A DNA stretch of 64,000 nucleotides from Thermoplasmata archaeon (GCA_021846395.1 JAJZXB010000005.1:1-64000); one strand, 5' to 3'. Positions 36,043 through 47,252 are shown, counted from the first letter of the stretch. Program-made: numbers and translations. Notes: generated by a model from the sequence alone, not told the origin.

Positions 36043-37671
36043 TTATTCGTATCCGCCTGGTGGCATTCCTCCCATTCCGCCTGGAGCTCCACCTTTCGAT
36101 GACTTTGTTGCTATGACATCATCTATTCTCAGTATCATAACGGCTGCCTCAGTGGCTGCTTCGATGGCCTGTTTTCCAACTCTGATGGGTTCTATTACAC
36201 CTGTTTTTTCCATGTCTTCAACGCTTCCAGTGAATACATTTAACCCAAAGGTCTTTTTGCCCTGTGCATGTGCACTTCTGATCTGTATAAGCATATCTAT
36301 TGGATCGAGACCTGCATTTTCTGCCAGTGCTCTGGGTATATCTTCAAGTGCATCAGCAAATTTTTCAATTGCAAGCTGCTGTCTTCCGCCAACTTTGGAA
36401 GCATATGATCTTAGCCTGAAGGCGATTTCTTCTGATGCTGATCCTCCACCGGTTACGTAAGCTCCATCCTCAACTGCAGCGGCGACAACATGCAATGAAT
36501 CAGTAATTGACCTTTCTATTTCATCAGCTACATGTTCTGTTCCAGCTTTTATCAAAATGCTTATTGCCTTTGGATTCTTGCTTCCTGTTATGAAGGTCAT
36601 ATAGTCGTCCCCAACCTTTCTTTCCTCAACCGTTGATGCAAATCCAAGGTCGGATGGTGTAATTTCTTCAAGTGAGGATATTATTGTTGCACTTGTGGCC
36701 TTTGCAAGCTTATCAACATCGCTTTTTTTGACCCTTCTTACTGCATATATTCCTTCTCTGGCAAGGTAATGCTGTGCCATATCATCTATTCCTTTCTGTG
36801 TTATGACCACATTTGCCCCTATTGATTTTACCTTTTCTACCATCTCCTTTAAAAGGTCTTCCTCCTGGGTCAGAAATTTCTGTATCATTTTAGGATCGCT
36901 TATCTGAAGATTGGTATCAAATTCAGGCTTTTTGATTTCAAGTGCTGCATCAAGCAGTGCTATTCTTGCATCCTTTACAATCTTTGGCATATTTGGATGT
37001 ACCTTTTCCTTATCAAGAATGATGCCGTCTATTAACTTGGTTTCTCCGATTTCTCCACTATGCTTCTTGACTATCATTAAATTGTCAAAATCAACATAGT
37101 ATTTGCCATCTCTTTCCTCTGCAATGTTTTTAATTGCTTCATATGAAATTCCTCCAAGCAAATCTTCCTCAACTGAAGCACTCTTGCTGTTTAGAGATGT
37201 TTTTGCCATTTTAACGAGTAATTCCTCATCATTAATTTTTACTTTTTTTGAAATTTCGTCAAGCACCTTTGAGGCTTCAGCTGCTGCCATTTTGTAGCCC
37301 TCAGTAATAACTGTAGCATGAACATTTTGATTTATCAATGTTTGTGCCTGATCCAGCAGTGCACCTGCAATTACAACTGCTGTTGTTGTACCATCACCAA
37401 CATAGCTGTCCTGTGTTTTTGATACTTCCACCATCATCTTGGCTGCAGGGTGTTCCACATCCATTTCCTTTAAAATTGTAACTCCATCATTTGTTATAAC
37501 TATATCTCCAAGGGAATCTACTAGCATCTTATCCATTCCTCTTGGACCCAATGTAGATCTTATTGATGTGGCAATTGCCTTGGCAGCATCAATGTTTTCC
37601 TGCATTGCATCTCTTCCGCTTTCTCTTTTTGTTCCTTCTCTTAATACAAAAATTGGTTGACCACCGATCAT
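36043..37671 (-). CDS. ths: thermosome subunit (group II chaperonin)
   Basis: 542 aa. ATP-binding motifs are complete: [40 protein letters not shown] and the [10 protein letters not shown] loop. The C-terminus is the Gly/Met-rich [16 protein letters not shown] tail. The start [20 protein letters not shown] is the usual thermosome N-terminus, so the ATG at 37671 is preferred over one 9 nt upstream. It forms the double-ring folding chamber in the cytosol. A TATA element 27 nt upstream of the ATG predicts a nearly leaderless transcript. Alpha or beta subunit identity was not decided. Confidence 0.95.
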   Translation of the reverse strand: MIGGQPIFVLREGTKRESGRDAMQENIDAAKAIATSIRSTLGPRGMDKMLVDSLGDIVITNDGVTILKEMDVEHPAAKMMVEVSKTQDSYVGDGTTTAVVIAGALLDQAQTLINQNVHATVITEGYKMAAAEASKVLDEISKKVKINDEELLVKMAKTSLNSKSASVEEDLLGGISYEAIKNIAEERDGKYYVDFDNLMIVKKHSGEIGETKLIDGIILDKEKVHPNMPKIVKDARIALLDAALEIKKPEFDTNLQISDPKMIQKFLTQEEDLLKEMVEKVKSIGANVVITQKGIDDMAQHYLAREGIYAVRRVKKSDVDKLAKATSATIISSLEEITPSDLGFASTVEERKVGDDYMTFITGSKNPKAISILIKAGTEHVADEIERSITDSLHVVAAAVEDGAYVTGGGSASEEIAFRLRSYASKVGGRQQLAIEKFADALEDIPRALAENAGLDPIDMLIQIRSAHAQGKKTFGLNVFTGSVEDMEKTGVIEPIRVGKQAIEAATEAAVMILRIDDVIATKSSKGGAPGGMGGMPPGGYE

Positions 37672-37696
37672 GATTATCAATAAGTAAAAATAAACT

Positions 37697-37708
37697 TCTA
37701 TATAAGGA
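37697..37708 (-). promoter_or_regulatory. TATA box of thermosome gene
   Basis: The minus strand reads CCTTATATAG here. Its distance to the ATG at 37671 (about 30 nt) places the transcription start within a few bases of the start codon, as is usual in Thermoplasmatales. Confidence 0.55.
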
Positions 37709-37779
37709 TTACTATATATGATTTAATTATATTATTAGTTTATTATATTTTTATTAATATATTGACCGTCCTCCCCGCT

Positions 37780-40482
37780 TCACCAGTACTGTCTGTTTTT
37801 TGCATAGTCTGTCTCTGCCTTCAATAACTGCCTTATCATGTCATCCTCATTTAGATATGATACTTCCAGTATTCTTGAGGCAGTTTCAGGGCCTACGCCT
37901 CTGGCCGCCATGACCATTATTGCAGTAATTCCCCTTTCTCTTACAAGGTGCGCGTTCTGAACCAATCTTTTTTTTGCTTTCTGATCCATATTTCTCAGTG
38001 AATCCTCATCAAATTTTGAAATTGAAGCAACTAGATGAGAGTGGCAAACGGGGCATTTTATATCACCTATATCCTTTATTTTTTTTGTTCTTTTATTTCC
38101 ACAGGATGTACAGTAAAGTATGACTTCTTCATTCATGAGCCTTTTTTTGATGGAGTCAAGGATTGTTTTTGTTGGCCTCAATGGCATTATTCTCTCTGAA
38201 TAATGGTATAAAAAAACGTTGGATGATTCTGATATTTTATCCCTTAAAACAAAGTTTACATTTTTAATGTTTGATAAGTACGATTTTAAAACATCTATAT
38301 CCATATAATCAAATATCAGTTTTCTCATGGAGTCTTCATAAACAGGTGACTCATAATATGCATCCACAATTTTTTCAAATCTGATCCTGCTTATATCCGC
38401 ATCAACATTAATCACCCCAAATTTTCTTGCCTCATATAGAAATACATTGCTGAAGAATCTCGACCTCCTCACTGATGATTTTATATATCCATTTAAATTT
38501 TCTATATTTATTGACATTATTATATTTTTGATATCACCTGAGGATATATTTCTTGTGAGCTTTAAATAAATATGATATGGTGAATAGTCCATTTCAACAC
38601 TTTCACCTGTAATCGATGTCATTATGCCTGACAGAATTTCACCCATGGTAAAATTTCCCAAACTGCCAAGCAGTATCTGGATAATCACCTCTGCATTGTG
38701 CGACTCAATAATTACCCTATCCAGTGTTGCAATATCATGTTCATACCAGTCTTTCAATAAGTCCCGGCCTCTCTGATTGAGAAAAGCCGGTATCTCCTTA
38801 TTTTCTCTGTTTTCTGAAACACGGGAAACCGCTTCATAAAGAACGGGAATTTCTTCACCGGTCCAGTGTGGAGCTATTGCGGCAGTTGGAAATGGCTCAA
38901 CGTGAATTATATCATCCTTAATCCGTATTGTTCTCCATGTTGAACCCCTTATGATAAAAAATGATCCCGGCTCAATTTCATTTAAAACATATTTCTCATC
39001 CAGTGTACCGATAAATTTTCTATTCGCTATATCAATAACCCTGTAATTTTTCTCGCTGGCTATCATTGATATATTCTGAATATAGTATTTCAATATTGAA
39101 TATCTTTTTATTATATGCGCATCCTCAATAATGAGTTTTTTTGTTTTTGAAAGTAAGTCTATCACGGACATATAGTCCTCATAAGATAATGTCCTGAATG
39201 GGTAAGCTCCTGTAATTATTTTATAAAAATCGTCATATTTAATTTTTTTTGAATAATTCAATTCAAGCAATATCTGATTTGCCACAGTTGAAAGTGAATT
39301 TTTTCTTATCATTACATTTTCCAAATTGTGCTCATTCACATTGTCCACTATTGCTACGGCTTCTTCCAGTTCAATTACATCATTGCATATTATGATGCCT
39401 TGCGATATCTTTTCCAGGTTATGCCCTGATCTCCCTATTCTCTGTACCAGTTTGTTTATTTGCCTGGGCGAATTAAACTGAACAACAGTATCTGCTGTCC
39501 CGATATCAATCCCCAATTCAAGGGATGAAGTGCATATCATCCCCTTTATTTTATTGTTTTTAAAATCATATTCTGCTGTCTCCCTGGTCTCCTTTGATAA
39601 TGAGCCATGGTGTACTTCAATATCTGGATTTTTAAGCCAGAGCCTAAGTCTAAAGGCAATATCCTCAGCCACATATCTCCTGTTGACAAACACAATTGTT
39701 CCCATGTTATGTTCTATTATTGAGTGTATTTTTACAAGAGCACCTGCAAATTGCGGATCACATCCCATGATTTCGGATATCTGTTCATTTGCCTCATCGG
39801 GATATAAAACCTCCACTTTCATTTTTTTATCAATTCCTGGCTTGATTATTTCCGGCCTATTGCGAGGTGATAAAAAATCTGCAAGTTCATTTTCATTTTT
39901 TATGGTTGCCGATAATCCTATTATCTGTATGTGCCCTGCTAGTGCTTTCAGGCGTTCCATTGCTATTGAGAACTGTGACCCTCGTTCATTCTGGGCCATC
40001 TCATGAACCTCGTCAACTATTACATACTTTGTATTTTTTATATGTTCTCTCAAATTTTTTCCGGACATTAAAAGCTGCAATGATTCCGGTGTGGTAATTA
40101 ATATTTCAGCAGGATTTTTTGATATTTCGGCCCTCTGTGCCTGAGTGATATCGCTATGCCTTACCTGTATTCTTATACCAAGAGTGCTGCAGTAATCATA
40201 CAATCTGGATAACATATCCCTGTTCAATGCCCTTAATGGGGTGATATACAGAAGTGAAATTGGTTGTGGCTTATCATTATATATCATATTTATCAGAGGC
40301 AGGATTGCAGCTTCTGTTTTACCTGATCCTGTTGGTGATATGAGCAGAACGTTTTTGCCGGAAAGTATTTCGGGAATTGCCAATTTCTGGGCTTCTGTCG
40401 GGTTGTAAAGCCCATTTCTATTTATACTCTTAACAAGTTCGGGATTCAGTAAGCTAAAAACATTTTTAAACAGTGGATCCAT
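37780..40482 (-). CDS. lhr: Lhr-family ATP-dependent helicase
   Basis: 900 aa superfamily 2 helicase. Motifs: Q-like YNPTEAQKLAIPEI, Walker A SPTGSGKTEAA (50-60), YITPLRALN, ITTPESLQLL, DEVHEM (motif II), GLSATI (motif III), SLELGIDIG and QRIGRSGHN (motif VI). A long C-terminal half forms the winged-helix and Lhr-specific domains. A late C4 zinc site, LYCTSCGN with IKCPVCHSH, is followed by HhH-like VMAARGVGPETASRILE. Lhr helicases unwind branched DNA and RNA:DNA hybrids in repair. Monocistronic, same strand as the thermosome. Confidence 0.9.
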   Translation of the reverse strand: MDPLFKNVFSLLNPELVKSINRNGLYNPTEAQKLAIPEILSGKNVLLISPTGSGKTEAAILPLINMIYNDKPQPISLLYITPLRALNRDMLSRLYDYCSTLGIRIQVRHSDITQAQRAEISKNPAEILITTPESLQLLMSGKNLREHIKNTKYVIVDEVHEMAQNERGSQFSIAMERLKALAGHIQIIGLSATIKNENELADFLSPRNRPEIIKPGIDKKMKVEVLYPDEANEQISEIMGCDPQFAGALVKIHSIIEHNMGTIVFVNRRYVAEDIAFRLRLWLKNPDIEVHHGSLSKETRETAEYDFKNNKIKGMICTSSLELGIDIGTADTVVQFNSPRQINKLVQRIGRSGHNLEKISQGIIICNDVIELEEAVAIVDNVNEHNLENVMIRKNSLSTVANQILLELNYSKKIKYDDFYKIITGAYPFRTLSYEDYMSVIDLLSKTKKLIIEDAHIIKRYSILKYYIQNISMIASEKNYRVIDIANRKFIGTLDEKYVLNEIEPGSFFIIRGSTWRTIRIKDDIIHVEPFPTAAIAPHWTGEEIPVLYEAVSRVSENRENKEIPAFLNQRGRDLLKDWYEHDIATLDRVIIESHNAEVIIQILLGSLGNFTMGEILSGIMTSITGESVEMDYSPYHIYLKLTRNISSGDIKNIIMSINIENLNGYIKSSVRRSRFFSNVFLYEARKFGVINVDADISRIRFEKIVDAYYESPVYEDSMRKLIFDYMDIDVLKSYLSNIKNVNFVLRDKISESSNVFLYHYSERIMPLRPTKTILDSIKKRLMNEEVILYCTSCGNKRTKKIKDIGDIKCPVCHSHLVASISKFDEDSLRNMDQKAKKRLVQNAHLVRERGITAIMVMAARGVGPETASRILEVSYLNEDDMIRQLLKAETDYAKNRQYW

Positions 40483-40656
40483 AATTTAATATTCAAATTA
40501 CCTATTCATATTTAAATTTTATAAATATATTATTCTTAAAAGCATTACTTGAAAAATTTACACTTGAAGAAACCAATAAATTTTTTTCAATAAAATGATT
40601 CAAACCATTTATTCAAATATGCAAAATTATATTTATAGAATATTTTTTTTCATAAT

Positions 40657-40932
40657 ATGGTCAAACCTCCTGAAACATTAATGGGCTTGCGTGTATGGTA
40701 CTCTATAGATAATGGTAAATTTTTATGGTGCCCGGAATACGGGAATATTCCACAACCTTCTGGTTGGGAACTTCTTCGGCCTGGAAATACTTACATGACC
40801 AGAACACTGAAAAAATTGGGTCTCCATTGGATACTTCTACAAAGGCATAAGAAATACACGTATAACATTGGGATAATAGCTCCAGCTGAAAATATCAAGG
40901 AAGTGAGAAAGCTGGAAGAAGAATCACAATAG
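40657..40932 (+). CDS. small hypothetical protein, aromatic-rich
   Basis: 91 aa, with Trp/Tyr/Gly-rich segments (LRVWYSIDNGKFLWCPEYG, SGWELLRPGNTYMTRTLKK, HWILLQRHKKYTYNIGI) suggesting a small beta-barrel fold such as an SH3- or OB-like nucleic-acid binder. That is a guess from composition. No family recognised. Convergent with the ArsR-type gene. Codon use resembles its neighbours. Confidence 0.55.
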   Translation: MVKPPETLMGLRVWYSIDNGKFLWCPEYGNIPQPSGWELLRPGNTYMTRTLKKLGLHWILLQRHKKYTYNIGIIAPAENIKEVRKLEEESQ

Positions 40933-40983
40933 GAAAGAGAGATAAAAAAATAAAAAATCCAGGAAGTTGAAAATTTTTAAAAT

Positions 40984-41643
40984 TCAACAGCCATCGCCAA
41001 AAAATTTCTGCAAATCTCTTTTAACCACTATTTTTCTTGTTCCCTTAATTCTATCAATATAACCATATTCTTCAAGCGTTTTTAACAGGGAAGCACCAAG
41101 AGTTCCACCAAGATGGTATTTTTTAACGGTGGAATCAAAGCACCCATAGGCAAAAATTCTGTTGCTGTTTTTTCTTGTTGAGATGTCAACATTTTTTGAT
41201 ATCAGAGCATTTTTTCCCCTTAAAGTGAGTGAAAATTCATTGTGGCTATCCTTGACTAACCATTTTCTTGCAACCATTCCATTGAAAATTTTCACTCCCT
41301 CGATACCTGCCAGATGGTCATAGCATACCCTCGCACGGTGAAAATCTTTAATATTATAATCCACGGTTATATCATCTTGCCCAGAGTTGATTATATTATT
41401 AAGGTAATTCACAAGTTCTTCAATGCCTTCTGGCAATAATTTATATATCCTTTCCCTTCCAATATTATATGTATCTACAATTCCAATTCCGAGAAGTATG
41501 GATAAATGTGTTGATACGGTTGACTGGTGCAATCCCGTTTTGATAACTATTCCCGTGACAGTTTCTGTTTTTTTTGATAGTATTTCGATAATTTTAATTC
41601 TTAAAGGATTGGAAAATGCCCTTATAACATCACTTGCTTCCAT
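40984..41643 (-). CDS. ArsR-family winged-helix regulator
   Basis: 219 aa. N-terminal ArsR-type winged helix-turn-helix (RAFSNPLRIKIIEILSKKTE, GLHQSTVSTHLSILLGIGIV). The larger C-terminal part contains ARVCYDHLAGIEGVKIFNGM, a pattern known from ArsR-type regulators of bacterial transporters, and a second winged-helix-like end (GTLGASLLKTLEEYGYIDRI). No obvious metal-binding Cys pair in the HTH (CVCDL type) is seen. Divergent from an MFS transporter with a shared 95-nt promoter region holding an inverted repeat, so it probably controls that transporter. Confidence 0.8.
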   Translation of the reverse strand: MEASDVIRAFSNPLRIKIIEILSKKTETVTGIVIKTGLHQSTVSTHLSILLGIGIVDTYNIGRERIYKLLPEGIEELVNYLNNIINSGQDDITVDYNIKDFHRARVCYDHLAGIEGVKIFNGMVARKWLVKDSHNEFSLTLRGKNALISKNVDISTRKNSNRIFAYGCFDSTVKKYHLGGTLGASLLKTLEEYGYIDRIKGTRKIVVKRDLQKFFGDGC

Positions 41644-41675
41644 AATACCTTCATAATCTATCGTTTAATAAATTT

Positions 41676-41705
41676 TTCACATATCGGGATTCAATGATAT
41701 ATGAA
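41676..41705. promoter_or_regulatory. inverted repeat between ArsR-type and MFS genes
   Basis: TTCACATATC (41676-41685) and GATATATGAA (41696-41705) match as an inverted repeat in 9 of 10 positions with a 10-nt spacer. It lies in the shared promoter of the divergent pair, which is where an autoregulating ArsR protein would bind. Confidence 0.4.
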
Positions 41706-41737
41706 AATAAATTTATGATAAATAAATATAAAGGAGG

Positions 41738-42907
41738 GTGCAAAATTATAAAAGCAGGGTGTATTCTGTTCATATTGCAAGGCTCTTATATGGGATAAAC
41801 TGGATGGATATAGCACCCGCACTTTCATATATCAGGCAATCCTTTCTTATATCAACTGTTGAAATTGGTGCACTTGTGGCTTCCTTTTATACTGGTTTAT
41901 TTGCATTTCAATTTCTTGGTGGTTATTTGTCCTCTTTAATTGGAGATAAAACAACCTCACTAACCGGAATACTTCTTGTTGGTATATTTGCCATAACGTC
42001 AGGACTTTCAACTAATTTTCCGGAACTTTTATTATCAAGGTTTTTTGCAGGTATTGCTTCAGCGCTATTTTTCTCCCCTGCCCTTAGCCTGCTTGCATCT
42101 ATAGTGCCTGCGGAAAAATACACATTTCACGTTGGTATATACAATGCATCCTACGCCATTGGTTCCGGAATTGGTGTGGCTGGATGGTCAATAATGGATA
42201 TTTATGAAGGATATAAAAACGGCTTTATTATAGCTGGAATAGCAACAGTATTTTTGTTTATCATGCTTACAATACTTTTAAAAGATATAAGCAATGTTAA
42301 AACACATAAAAAAGATATTGCAAAAAGCATTAAAATGGTATTATCATCAAAATTGATCCCACTTGTTGCTTTGATAGGCGGAGGGACCATAATAGCTTAT
42401 ACAATTATGGGACAATTTTTTGTGTATTACCTTGAATATTTAAAATTTGGCACTCTTAAATCCGGTTATATTTCTTCCCTATCTTTATTGATAGGTTTTA
42501 TTGGGGGTGTTGTTGGAGGGTATCATTATTCAAAGACAAAGCATAAACTTGCAGTTTTTATAATGCTTAATGTATTGATTTCCATTCTTCTTATTGTTGT
42601 GGGATTTGTTTTCAATATCATTTTAATTATTATCACTGTAATTTTGATGGGCATGCTGGCAGTATATGGTTTCTCTGTTATTTATGCAATAATAAGAAAG
42701 CTTTCCAGAAGAGATCTCGTTTCATTGTCAATATCCTATGTAAATACTGTGCAACTGGCAATCGCCGCTATTGTTCCGGTTATATTTACTTATTTATCTG
42801 AAATTTCTGGCTACAAAACTTCATGGATTGCCATGGGAATAATATCAATGGCGCTTATATCTCTGATAATACCTGCAAAAAAGGAACTTTATAATAAAAT
42901 ATCGTAA
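41738..42907 (+). CDS. MFS transporter
   Basis: 389 aa with 12 hydrophobic helices of the major facilitator fold. The N-terminal half has LYGINWMDIAPALSYIRQSF in TM1 and LLSRFFAGIASALFFSPALS in TM4. The GTG at 41738 is inside GGAGGGTG, so the ribosome site would overlap it; the true start may be slightly different, and no better ATG is seen. Substrate unknown; exporters of drugs or metabolites are common in this branch. Regulation by the divergent ArsR-type protein is likely. Confidence 0.8.
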   Translation: MQNYKSRVYSVHIARLLYGINWMDIAPALSYIRQSFLISTVEIGALVASFYTGLFAFQFLGGYLSSLIGDKTTSLTGILLVGIFAITSGLSTNFPELLLSRFFAGIASALFFSPALSLLASIVPAEKYTFHVGIYNASYAIGSGIGVAGWSIMDIYEGYKNGFIIAGIATVFLFIMLTILLKDISNVKTHKKDIAKSIKMVLSSKLIPLVALIGGGTIIAYTIMGQFFVYYLEYLKFGTLKSGYISSLSLLIGFIGGVVGGYHYSKTKHKLAVFIMLNVLISILLIVVGFVFNIILIIITVILMGMLAVYGFSVIYAIIRKLSRRDLVSLSISYVNTVQLAIAAIVPVIFTYLSEISGYKTSWIAMGIISMALISLIIPAKKELYNKIS

Positions 42908-43269
42908 CTTTACATGATTTCTTTGTAAAATTATTCATAAATATTGAATTTTACGCAGTTTTAACGCATTGTCCGTGTAGTGCATATTCTATTGAAATTA
43001 TCTTAAATTTATTTGCAAGATCCAACATCTTTTGCTACAAAACCATAATGGCAAGGATATTAATTCAACACCATGAAACCATTAAATCACAATTCAATTA
43101 AATAAAGGGTTTTAGAAAAAATAAAGTGAGACAAATGTAAAGTCGTGTATGATGTTTCAATATTCAGATAAGAATATACATCCCAGAAAATATGCTATGT
43201 ATCATTTTTTTAAATGTGTGAAAAACAATGCATTAGATAAATATTTTAAATAAATAATAATACAGTTCT
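42908..43269. other. intergenic region with a gene relic
   Basis: About 360 AT-rich bases. The only recognisable content is a 25-codon minus-strand ORF at 42951-43028 starting MLDLANKFKIISIEYALHGQ, which matches the degenerate fragment at 2971-3096. The rest (43030-43260) shows no gene; the promoter of the arginine decarboxylase gene is at its end. Confidence 0.5.
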
Positions 43270-43809
43270 ATGTTACTTCCAAAAAAAATATTCTTTACAC
43301 GTGGTATAGGCAGGGGTGAAACGCAGTTGCAATCGTTTGAAAATGCCCTGAGAGATGCGGACATAGCCCCATATAATCTGGTAAGTGTAAGTTCCATACT
43401 TCCACCATATGCCGAAATAATAGATAAATCCGAGGGAATAAAATTGCTGTCATATGGCCAGATATTATTCACCGTTCTTGCAAGAAATTCATCAAATGAA
43501 CTCAATAGAATGATATCCTCTGCTATTGGTTTTGCCGTTCCTGCGGATAGGGGGAAATGGGGATATTTAAGTGAACACCATTCATTTGGCCAAACAGAAA
43601 ATGATTCGGGGCACTTTGCCGAAAAATTAGCAGCGGAAATGCTTGCAAGTACGATGGGATTGGATGAGCATCTAACATGGGATGAAAATAAAAATGAATA
43701 TGTGCTTGATGATAAAATTTTAACTACTAAAAATATTGCTGCAACAACCGTGGTATTGAAACCGGATGAATGGGCAACGGTTATTGCTGCGGCTGTACTG
43801 GTGGTATGA
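43270..43809 (+). CDS. pdaD: pyruvoyl-dependent arginine decarboxylase
   Basis: 179 aa, full length. The proenzyme self-cleaves at the Ser-Ser of [14 protein letters not shown], leaving a pyruvoyl group on the alpha chain. [20 protein letters not shown] at the N-terminus and [20 protein letters not shown] in the alpha chain are family signatures, with a conserved Glu in EKLAAEMLA. It makes agmatine, needed for polyamines and for the agmatidine base of tRNA-Ile2 in archaea. It overlaps the LeuRS start by ATGA, so both are translated together. Confidence 0.95.
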   Translation: MLLPKKIFFTRGIGRGETQLQSFENALRDADIAPYNLVSVSSILPPYAEIIDKSEGIKLLSYGQILFTVLARNSSNELNRMISSAIGFAVPADRGKWGYLSEHHSFGQTENDSGHFAEKLAAEMLASTMGLDEHLTWDENKNEYVLDDKILTTKNIAATTVVLKPDEWATVIAAAVLVV

Positions 43810-46523
43810 ACATGGACAACTCAATAGAACAGAAATGGCGCAATGCCTGGGATAAAAATAATATTTTTGAGGCAAAAGTTGAGGCTTCCAAAAAAAAGTT
43901 TTTGGTTACTGTGCCATGGCCATATACAAATGGATCACTTCATGTGGGGCATGGGAGAACCTATACACTTGGAGACATAGTTGCCAGATACAAGCGAATG
44001 ATTGGGTATAACGTTCTTTTTCCCATGGCATTTCATGAAAGCGGCACCCCGATACTTGCATTTTCTGAGAGAATAGCAAACAATGACAAGGATACTCTAA
44101 AATTATACAGAAATTATTTAATGGAATATGAAAAGTCAGAAAATATTGATGACATTATCTATTCATTCAGAGAGCCCAAGAATATTGCTGAATATTTTTC
44201 AAAGGTAATAATTAAGGATTTTTCTGACCTTGGATATTCCATAGACTGGTCCAGAAAATTCACCTCAGCTGACAACTTTTATCAGTGTATTGTTAGATGG
44301 CAATTTGATCATTTAAAGACCCTTGGATTGCTGAAAAAGGGTGAATATCCAATTCTGTACAGCATAAATGATGAGAATGCGGTAGGAGAAGATGACATAA
44401 AGGACGGCGATACTGATAAGGTAAGCGTGGAAGAATTTACTGGGGTGCTATTCAAAGGCAGAAACTTTGACCTTATAACGGCCTCTTTGAGGCCGGAAAC
44501 ACTGTTCGGTGTTACAAATTTATGGATAAATCCGGATGCGGATTATGTAATTATAAATTACGGAAACCGTGATATTGCCATTTCATATTCGGGATATATA
44601 AAATTTTCATTGCAGCATGAAGGCGTGAAGCTTGTAAAACATATAAATAAGGATGACATTTTAAAGGAAAAATTCAAAGTTCCACTGTACAATGCAGATG
44701 TGTCTGTATATGAAGCGAATTTTGTTGATCCAGATAACGGTAGCGGAATTGTGTATTCTGTTCCTGGCCACTCAATATTTGATTATGTATATTTCAAAAA
44801 AAATAATCTTGACTTTGATATTAAGAAAGTTGTTGAAACTGGAAATGATATAAATGTGGAGAGCCTGATAAGAAAATATGACCTTTTAAACAATTCAGAT
44901 AAACTGAAGGAAGCAACGCAGGAATTATACAAGGAGGAATTTTACAAGGGAACGTTGATAAACTCAAGCAAATACTCAGGATTATCGGTCAATGAAGTTA
45001 GGGAACAGATAAAAAAAGATCTTATACATGAAAATATGGGCATTATATTCTATGAAACCAGCAGAAAGGCCGAAACAAGAAGTGGTTCACTGGTAATTGT
45101 TGCTATTTTAAAGGATCAGTGGTTCATTGACTATTCCAGAGACTGGCTAAAGGAAAAAGCGCATGATTCCATCAATTCAATGAAATTTTATCCCGAGTTA
45201 TATAGAAAATTGATGAATGATGCCATTGACTGGCTAAAGGAAAGGCCATGCGCCAGAAAGAGGGGCATAGGGACAAAATTGCCATTTGATAACAGATGGA
45301 TCATTGAATCACTATCTGATTCAACTATTTACATGATAACCTATACAAATGCAACTGAGATGAAAAATATATATGACCATCTTGGGGATATTGAAGATGA
45401 AATACTGGATTATGTTTACCTCAATGAAAATTTGGATATGGGTAAATATGATGAACTGACCCGCAAAAATATAATTGCTGCAAGGGAAAAATTCAACTAC
45501 TGGTATGGTAATGATTTGAGAATAACCGCCCCCCCGCATATTTCTAACCATCTGGCATTTTTTATAATGAATCATGCCGCAATCTTTAATGGTAAGAATT
45601 TGCCAGGTGGGCTAATGTTATCTGGAATTGTAATATCCAATGGGTCAAAAATTTCTAAAAGCAAGGGTAATGTCATATCATTGCTTGAAATTACAAAAAA
45701 ATATTCTGCAGATCTTTACAGGCTATTCATAGCAGTCGGAGCCGATGTGTCATCGTTGCTCGACTGGAATGAGAAGGATATTGCCTCAGTTTCAAAGAGA
45801 TACGACTACTTCATAAATATTTTAAAGGATTACAACAGAGACGCAGAAGAAAGCGGCGATTATATATACAAATGGTTTGTATCATCGTTTTACAGTCATT
45901 TAAAGGACTATCTCAGCAATATGGAAGCAATGAAAATAAGGGATGCATACATATCCATATTTTACAGTGTACTCAATGATTTAAAAACGCTTGAAAACAT
46001 GGGTGGGAATATCAACAGCGGATTAAAATTGATTATGCATGACTGGTTGATTGCAATGTCTCCTGTAATTCCCTACTCATGTGAAGAATTCTGGCATATG
46101 CACATTAATGACAAATTTGTAAGCACGGAGATTCTGGATACAAATGTTGAGGATAAGATAAATTATGGCATACTGGCAGCCGAGGAATATCTTGAGAGAG
46201 TGTTGACGGATATAAAGGAAATATCAAAGGTAATAAAAAATCAGGGAGAAACTGCGAATATAACTGTTTTTGGAGAATATCAGAAAGATTTTATAGAAAT
46301 GTTCAACAGAAAGGAGATAAAGCAAGAATATAAAATAATGATAAAGGATTATATAAAAAATAGAAACAGAATCCTTGATAAGCAGATAGATGAATATGCG
46401 GTTTTATCAGAAAATAGATCATACATGGAAAGGGTTACTGGGCTGAAAATAGAGATACTAAAAAGCAAAAACATAGAACAGAAAAACCCATGGCCCGGAA
46501 GACCAACCATAAAAATAATTTAA
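43806..46523 (+). CDS. leuS: leucyl-tRNA synthetase (archaeal type)
   Basis: 905 aa class I synthetase. The HIGH motif is HVGH in [20 protein letters not shown], and KMSKS is [12 protein letters not shown]. The editing domain is inserted between ([13 protein letters not shown] region, TLFGVT). The [13 protein letters not shown]-like segment CEEFWHMHI and the C-terminal [13 protein letters not shown] tail fit the archaeal/eukaryotic LeuRS type. The ATG at 43806 is in ATGA overlap with the pdaD stop; a second ATG 6 nt later is possible. It charges tRNA-Leu. Confidence 0.95.
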   Translation: MNMDNSIEQKWRNAWDKNNIFEAKVEASKKKFLVTVPWPYTNGSLHVGHGRTYTLGDIVARYKRMIGYNVLFPMAFHESGTPILAFSERIANNDKDTLKLYRNYLMEYEKSENIDDIIYSFREPKNIAEYFSKVIIKDFSDLGYSIDWSRKFTSADNFYQCIVRWQFDHLKTLGLLKKGEYPILYSINDENAVGEDDIKDGDTDKVSVEEFTGVLFKGRNFDLITASLRPETLFGVTNLWINPDADYVIINYGNRDIAISYSGYIKFSLQHEGVKLVKHINKDDILKEKFKVPLYNADVSVYEANFVDPDNGSGIVYSVPGHSIFDYVYFKKNNLDFDIKKVVETGNDINVESLIRKYDLLNNSDKLKEATQELYKEEFYKGTLINSSKYSGLSVNEVREQIKKDLIHENMGIIFYETSRKAETRSGSLVIVAILKDQWFIDYSRDWLKEKAHDSINSMKFYPELYRKLMNDAIDWLKERPCARKRGIGTKLPFDNRWIIESLSDSTIYMITYTNATEMKNIYDHLGDIEDEILDYVYLNENLDMGKYDELTRKNIIAAREKFNYWYGNDLRITAPPHISNHLAFFIMNHAAIFNGKNLPGGLMLSGIVISNGSKISKSKGNVISLLEITKKYSADLYRLFIAVGADVSSLLDWNEKDIASVSKRYDYFINILKDYNRDAEESGDYIYKWFVSSFYSHLKDYLSNMEAMKIRDAYISIFYSVLNDLKTLENMGGNINSGLKLIMHDWLIAMSPVIPYSCEEFWHMHINDKFVSTEILDTNVEDKINYGILAAEEYLERVLTDIKEISKVIKNQGETANITVFGEYQKDFIEMFNRKEIKQEYKIMIKDYIKNRNRILDKQIDEYAVLSENRSYMERVTGLKIEILKSKNIEQKNPWPGRPTIKII

Positions 46524-46942
46524 ATATCGAATACAATTGTGGCATAATTTTTTTCCGGACATATCTCCAGATCGTAATATGTTGGATCCTTGATAACATA
46601 TTCATATTCAACATTTTCAGGCAGTTCTGCCCCATATAACTTCCCTGTAATATGCATATTTTTTATTTCAAGGTCTGAAATGAAATAAAGAATATTTTGC
46701 GTTTCAAGATAGTATATAATATCTGATAGTAAGGAAACTAGAAGATCATAATAATTATTTCTTTCAATTTTTATGTCAATTATTTTATCGGGAATTAAAT
46801 TGCTAGTTTTAACAATTAAATTTGCCATTGCAGATATGGCATTTTCAAAAATTGTTTTATAGGAATTACCATACACCTTTATTTTTAAATCTCCGGTATG
46901 ATCAAGAACCTCATACATGATTTTGGGATTTTTTTCTTCCAT
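46520..46942 (-). CDS. archease
   Basis: 140 aa. YEVLDHTGDLKIKVYGNSYK is the archease N-terminus with the metal-binding Asp, and LLVSLLSDIIYYLETQNILY and the C-terminal Asp near [17 protein letters not shown] are typical. Archease activates the RNA ligase RtcB and also modulates tRNA m5C methylation. A longer start at 46993 is open, but the ATG at 46942 follows GGAAG and begins closer to the family start. It overlaps the end of leuS by 4 nt, tail to tail. Confidence 0.9.
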   Translation of the reverse strand: MEEKNPKIMYEVLDHTGDLKIKVYGNSYKTIFENAISAMANLIVKTSNLIPDKIIDIKIERNNYYDLLVSLLSDIIYYLETQNILYFISDLEIKNMHITGKLYGAELPENVEYEYVIKDPTYYDLEICPEKNYATIVFDI

Positions 46943-47009
46943 GTTAATATCTTCCTTTAAGTTTATGATATCATTAAACTTTAAATTTTTCATATATCTG
47001 TGAAATATG

Positions 47010-47031
47010 CAGAAATTATGTTACATAATCA
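47010..47031. repeat. solo IS-end-like sequence
   Basis: 22 nt matching 50906-50927 in 20 positions (CAG-A/C-AATTATGTTACA-T/C-AATCA). The other copy is placed at the edge of a transposase relic, so this one may be a leftover terminal repeat. It borders the peptide/2-TM locus. Confidence 0.4.
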
Positions 47032-47048
47032 TAATTTTATTAAATTAC

Positions 47049-47252
47049 TCATTTTATTATATTGTTAGACTTTTTATTATATATGATATTATTTCCTAAT
47101 ATCCCGATAGTTATTACACTTAATATTATTAATAATGATACCCATATATAAAGAGATGGTTTTTTATAATTTAATACCATTTCTCCTATGAATGAAATAT
47201 AACTTAGGATTATAGCTAATATCATAGCTTTAGTTATTTTCACATGTCTCAT
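47049..47252 (-). CDS. small two-helix membrane protein beside peptide gene
   Basis: 67 aa. Helix 1 is ILAIILSYISFIGEMVL, a basic loop NYKKPS follows, helix 2 is LYIWVSLLIILSVITIGILG, and the tail is polar and basic (NNIIYNKKSNNIIK). The ATG at 47252 is preferred to TTG at 47264 because GGTGAG precedes it by 5 nt. Same architecture as the 63-aa protein at 7758-7949, though sequence identity is not obvious. It follows the 60-aa peptide gene and a 25-codon ORF (47258-47335) whose stop overlaps the ribosome site. An immunity- or export-type role is inference. Confidence 0.55.
   Translation of the reverse strand: MRHVKITKAMILAIILSYISFIGEMVLNYKKPSLYIWVSLLIILSVITIGILGNNIIYNKKSNNIIK

Noticed and set aside
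39530-40006. 158-aa plus-strand ORF
   Set aside because: Antisense of the helicase core of lhr.
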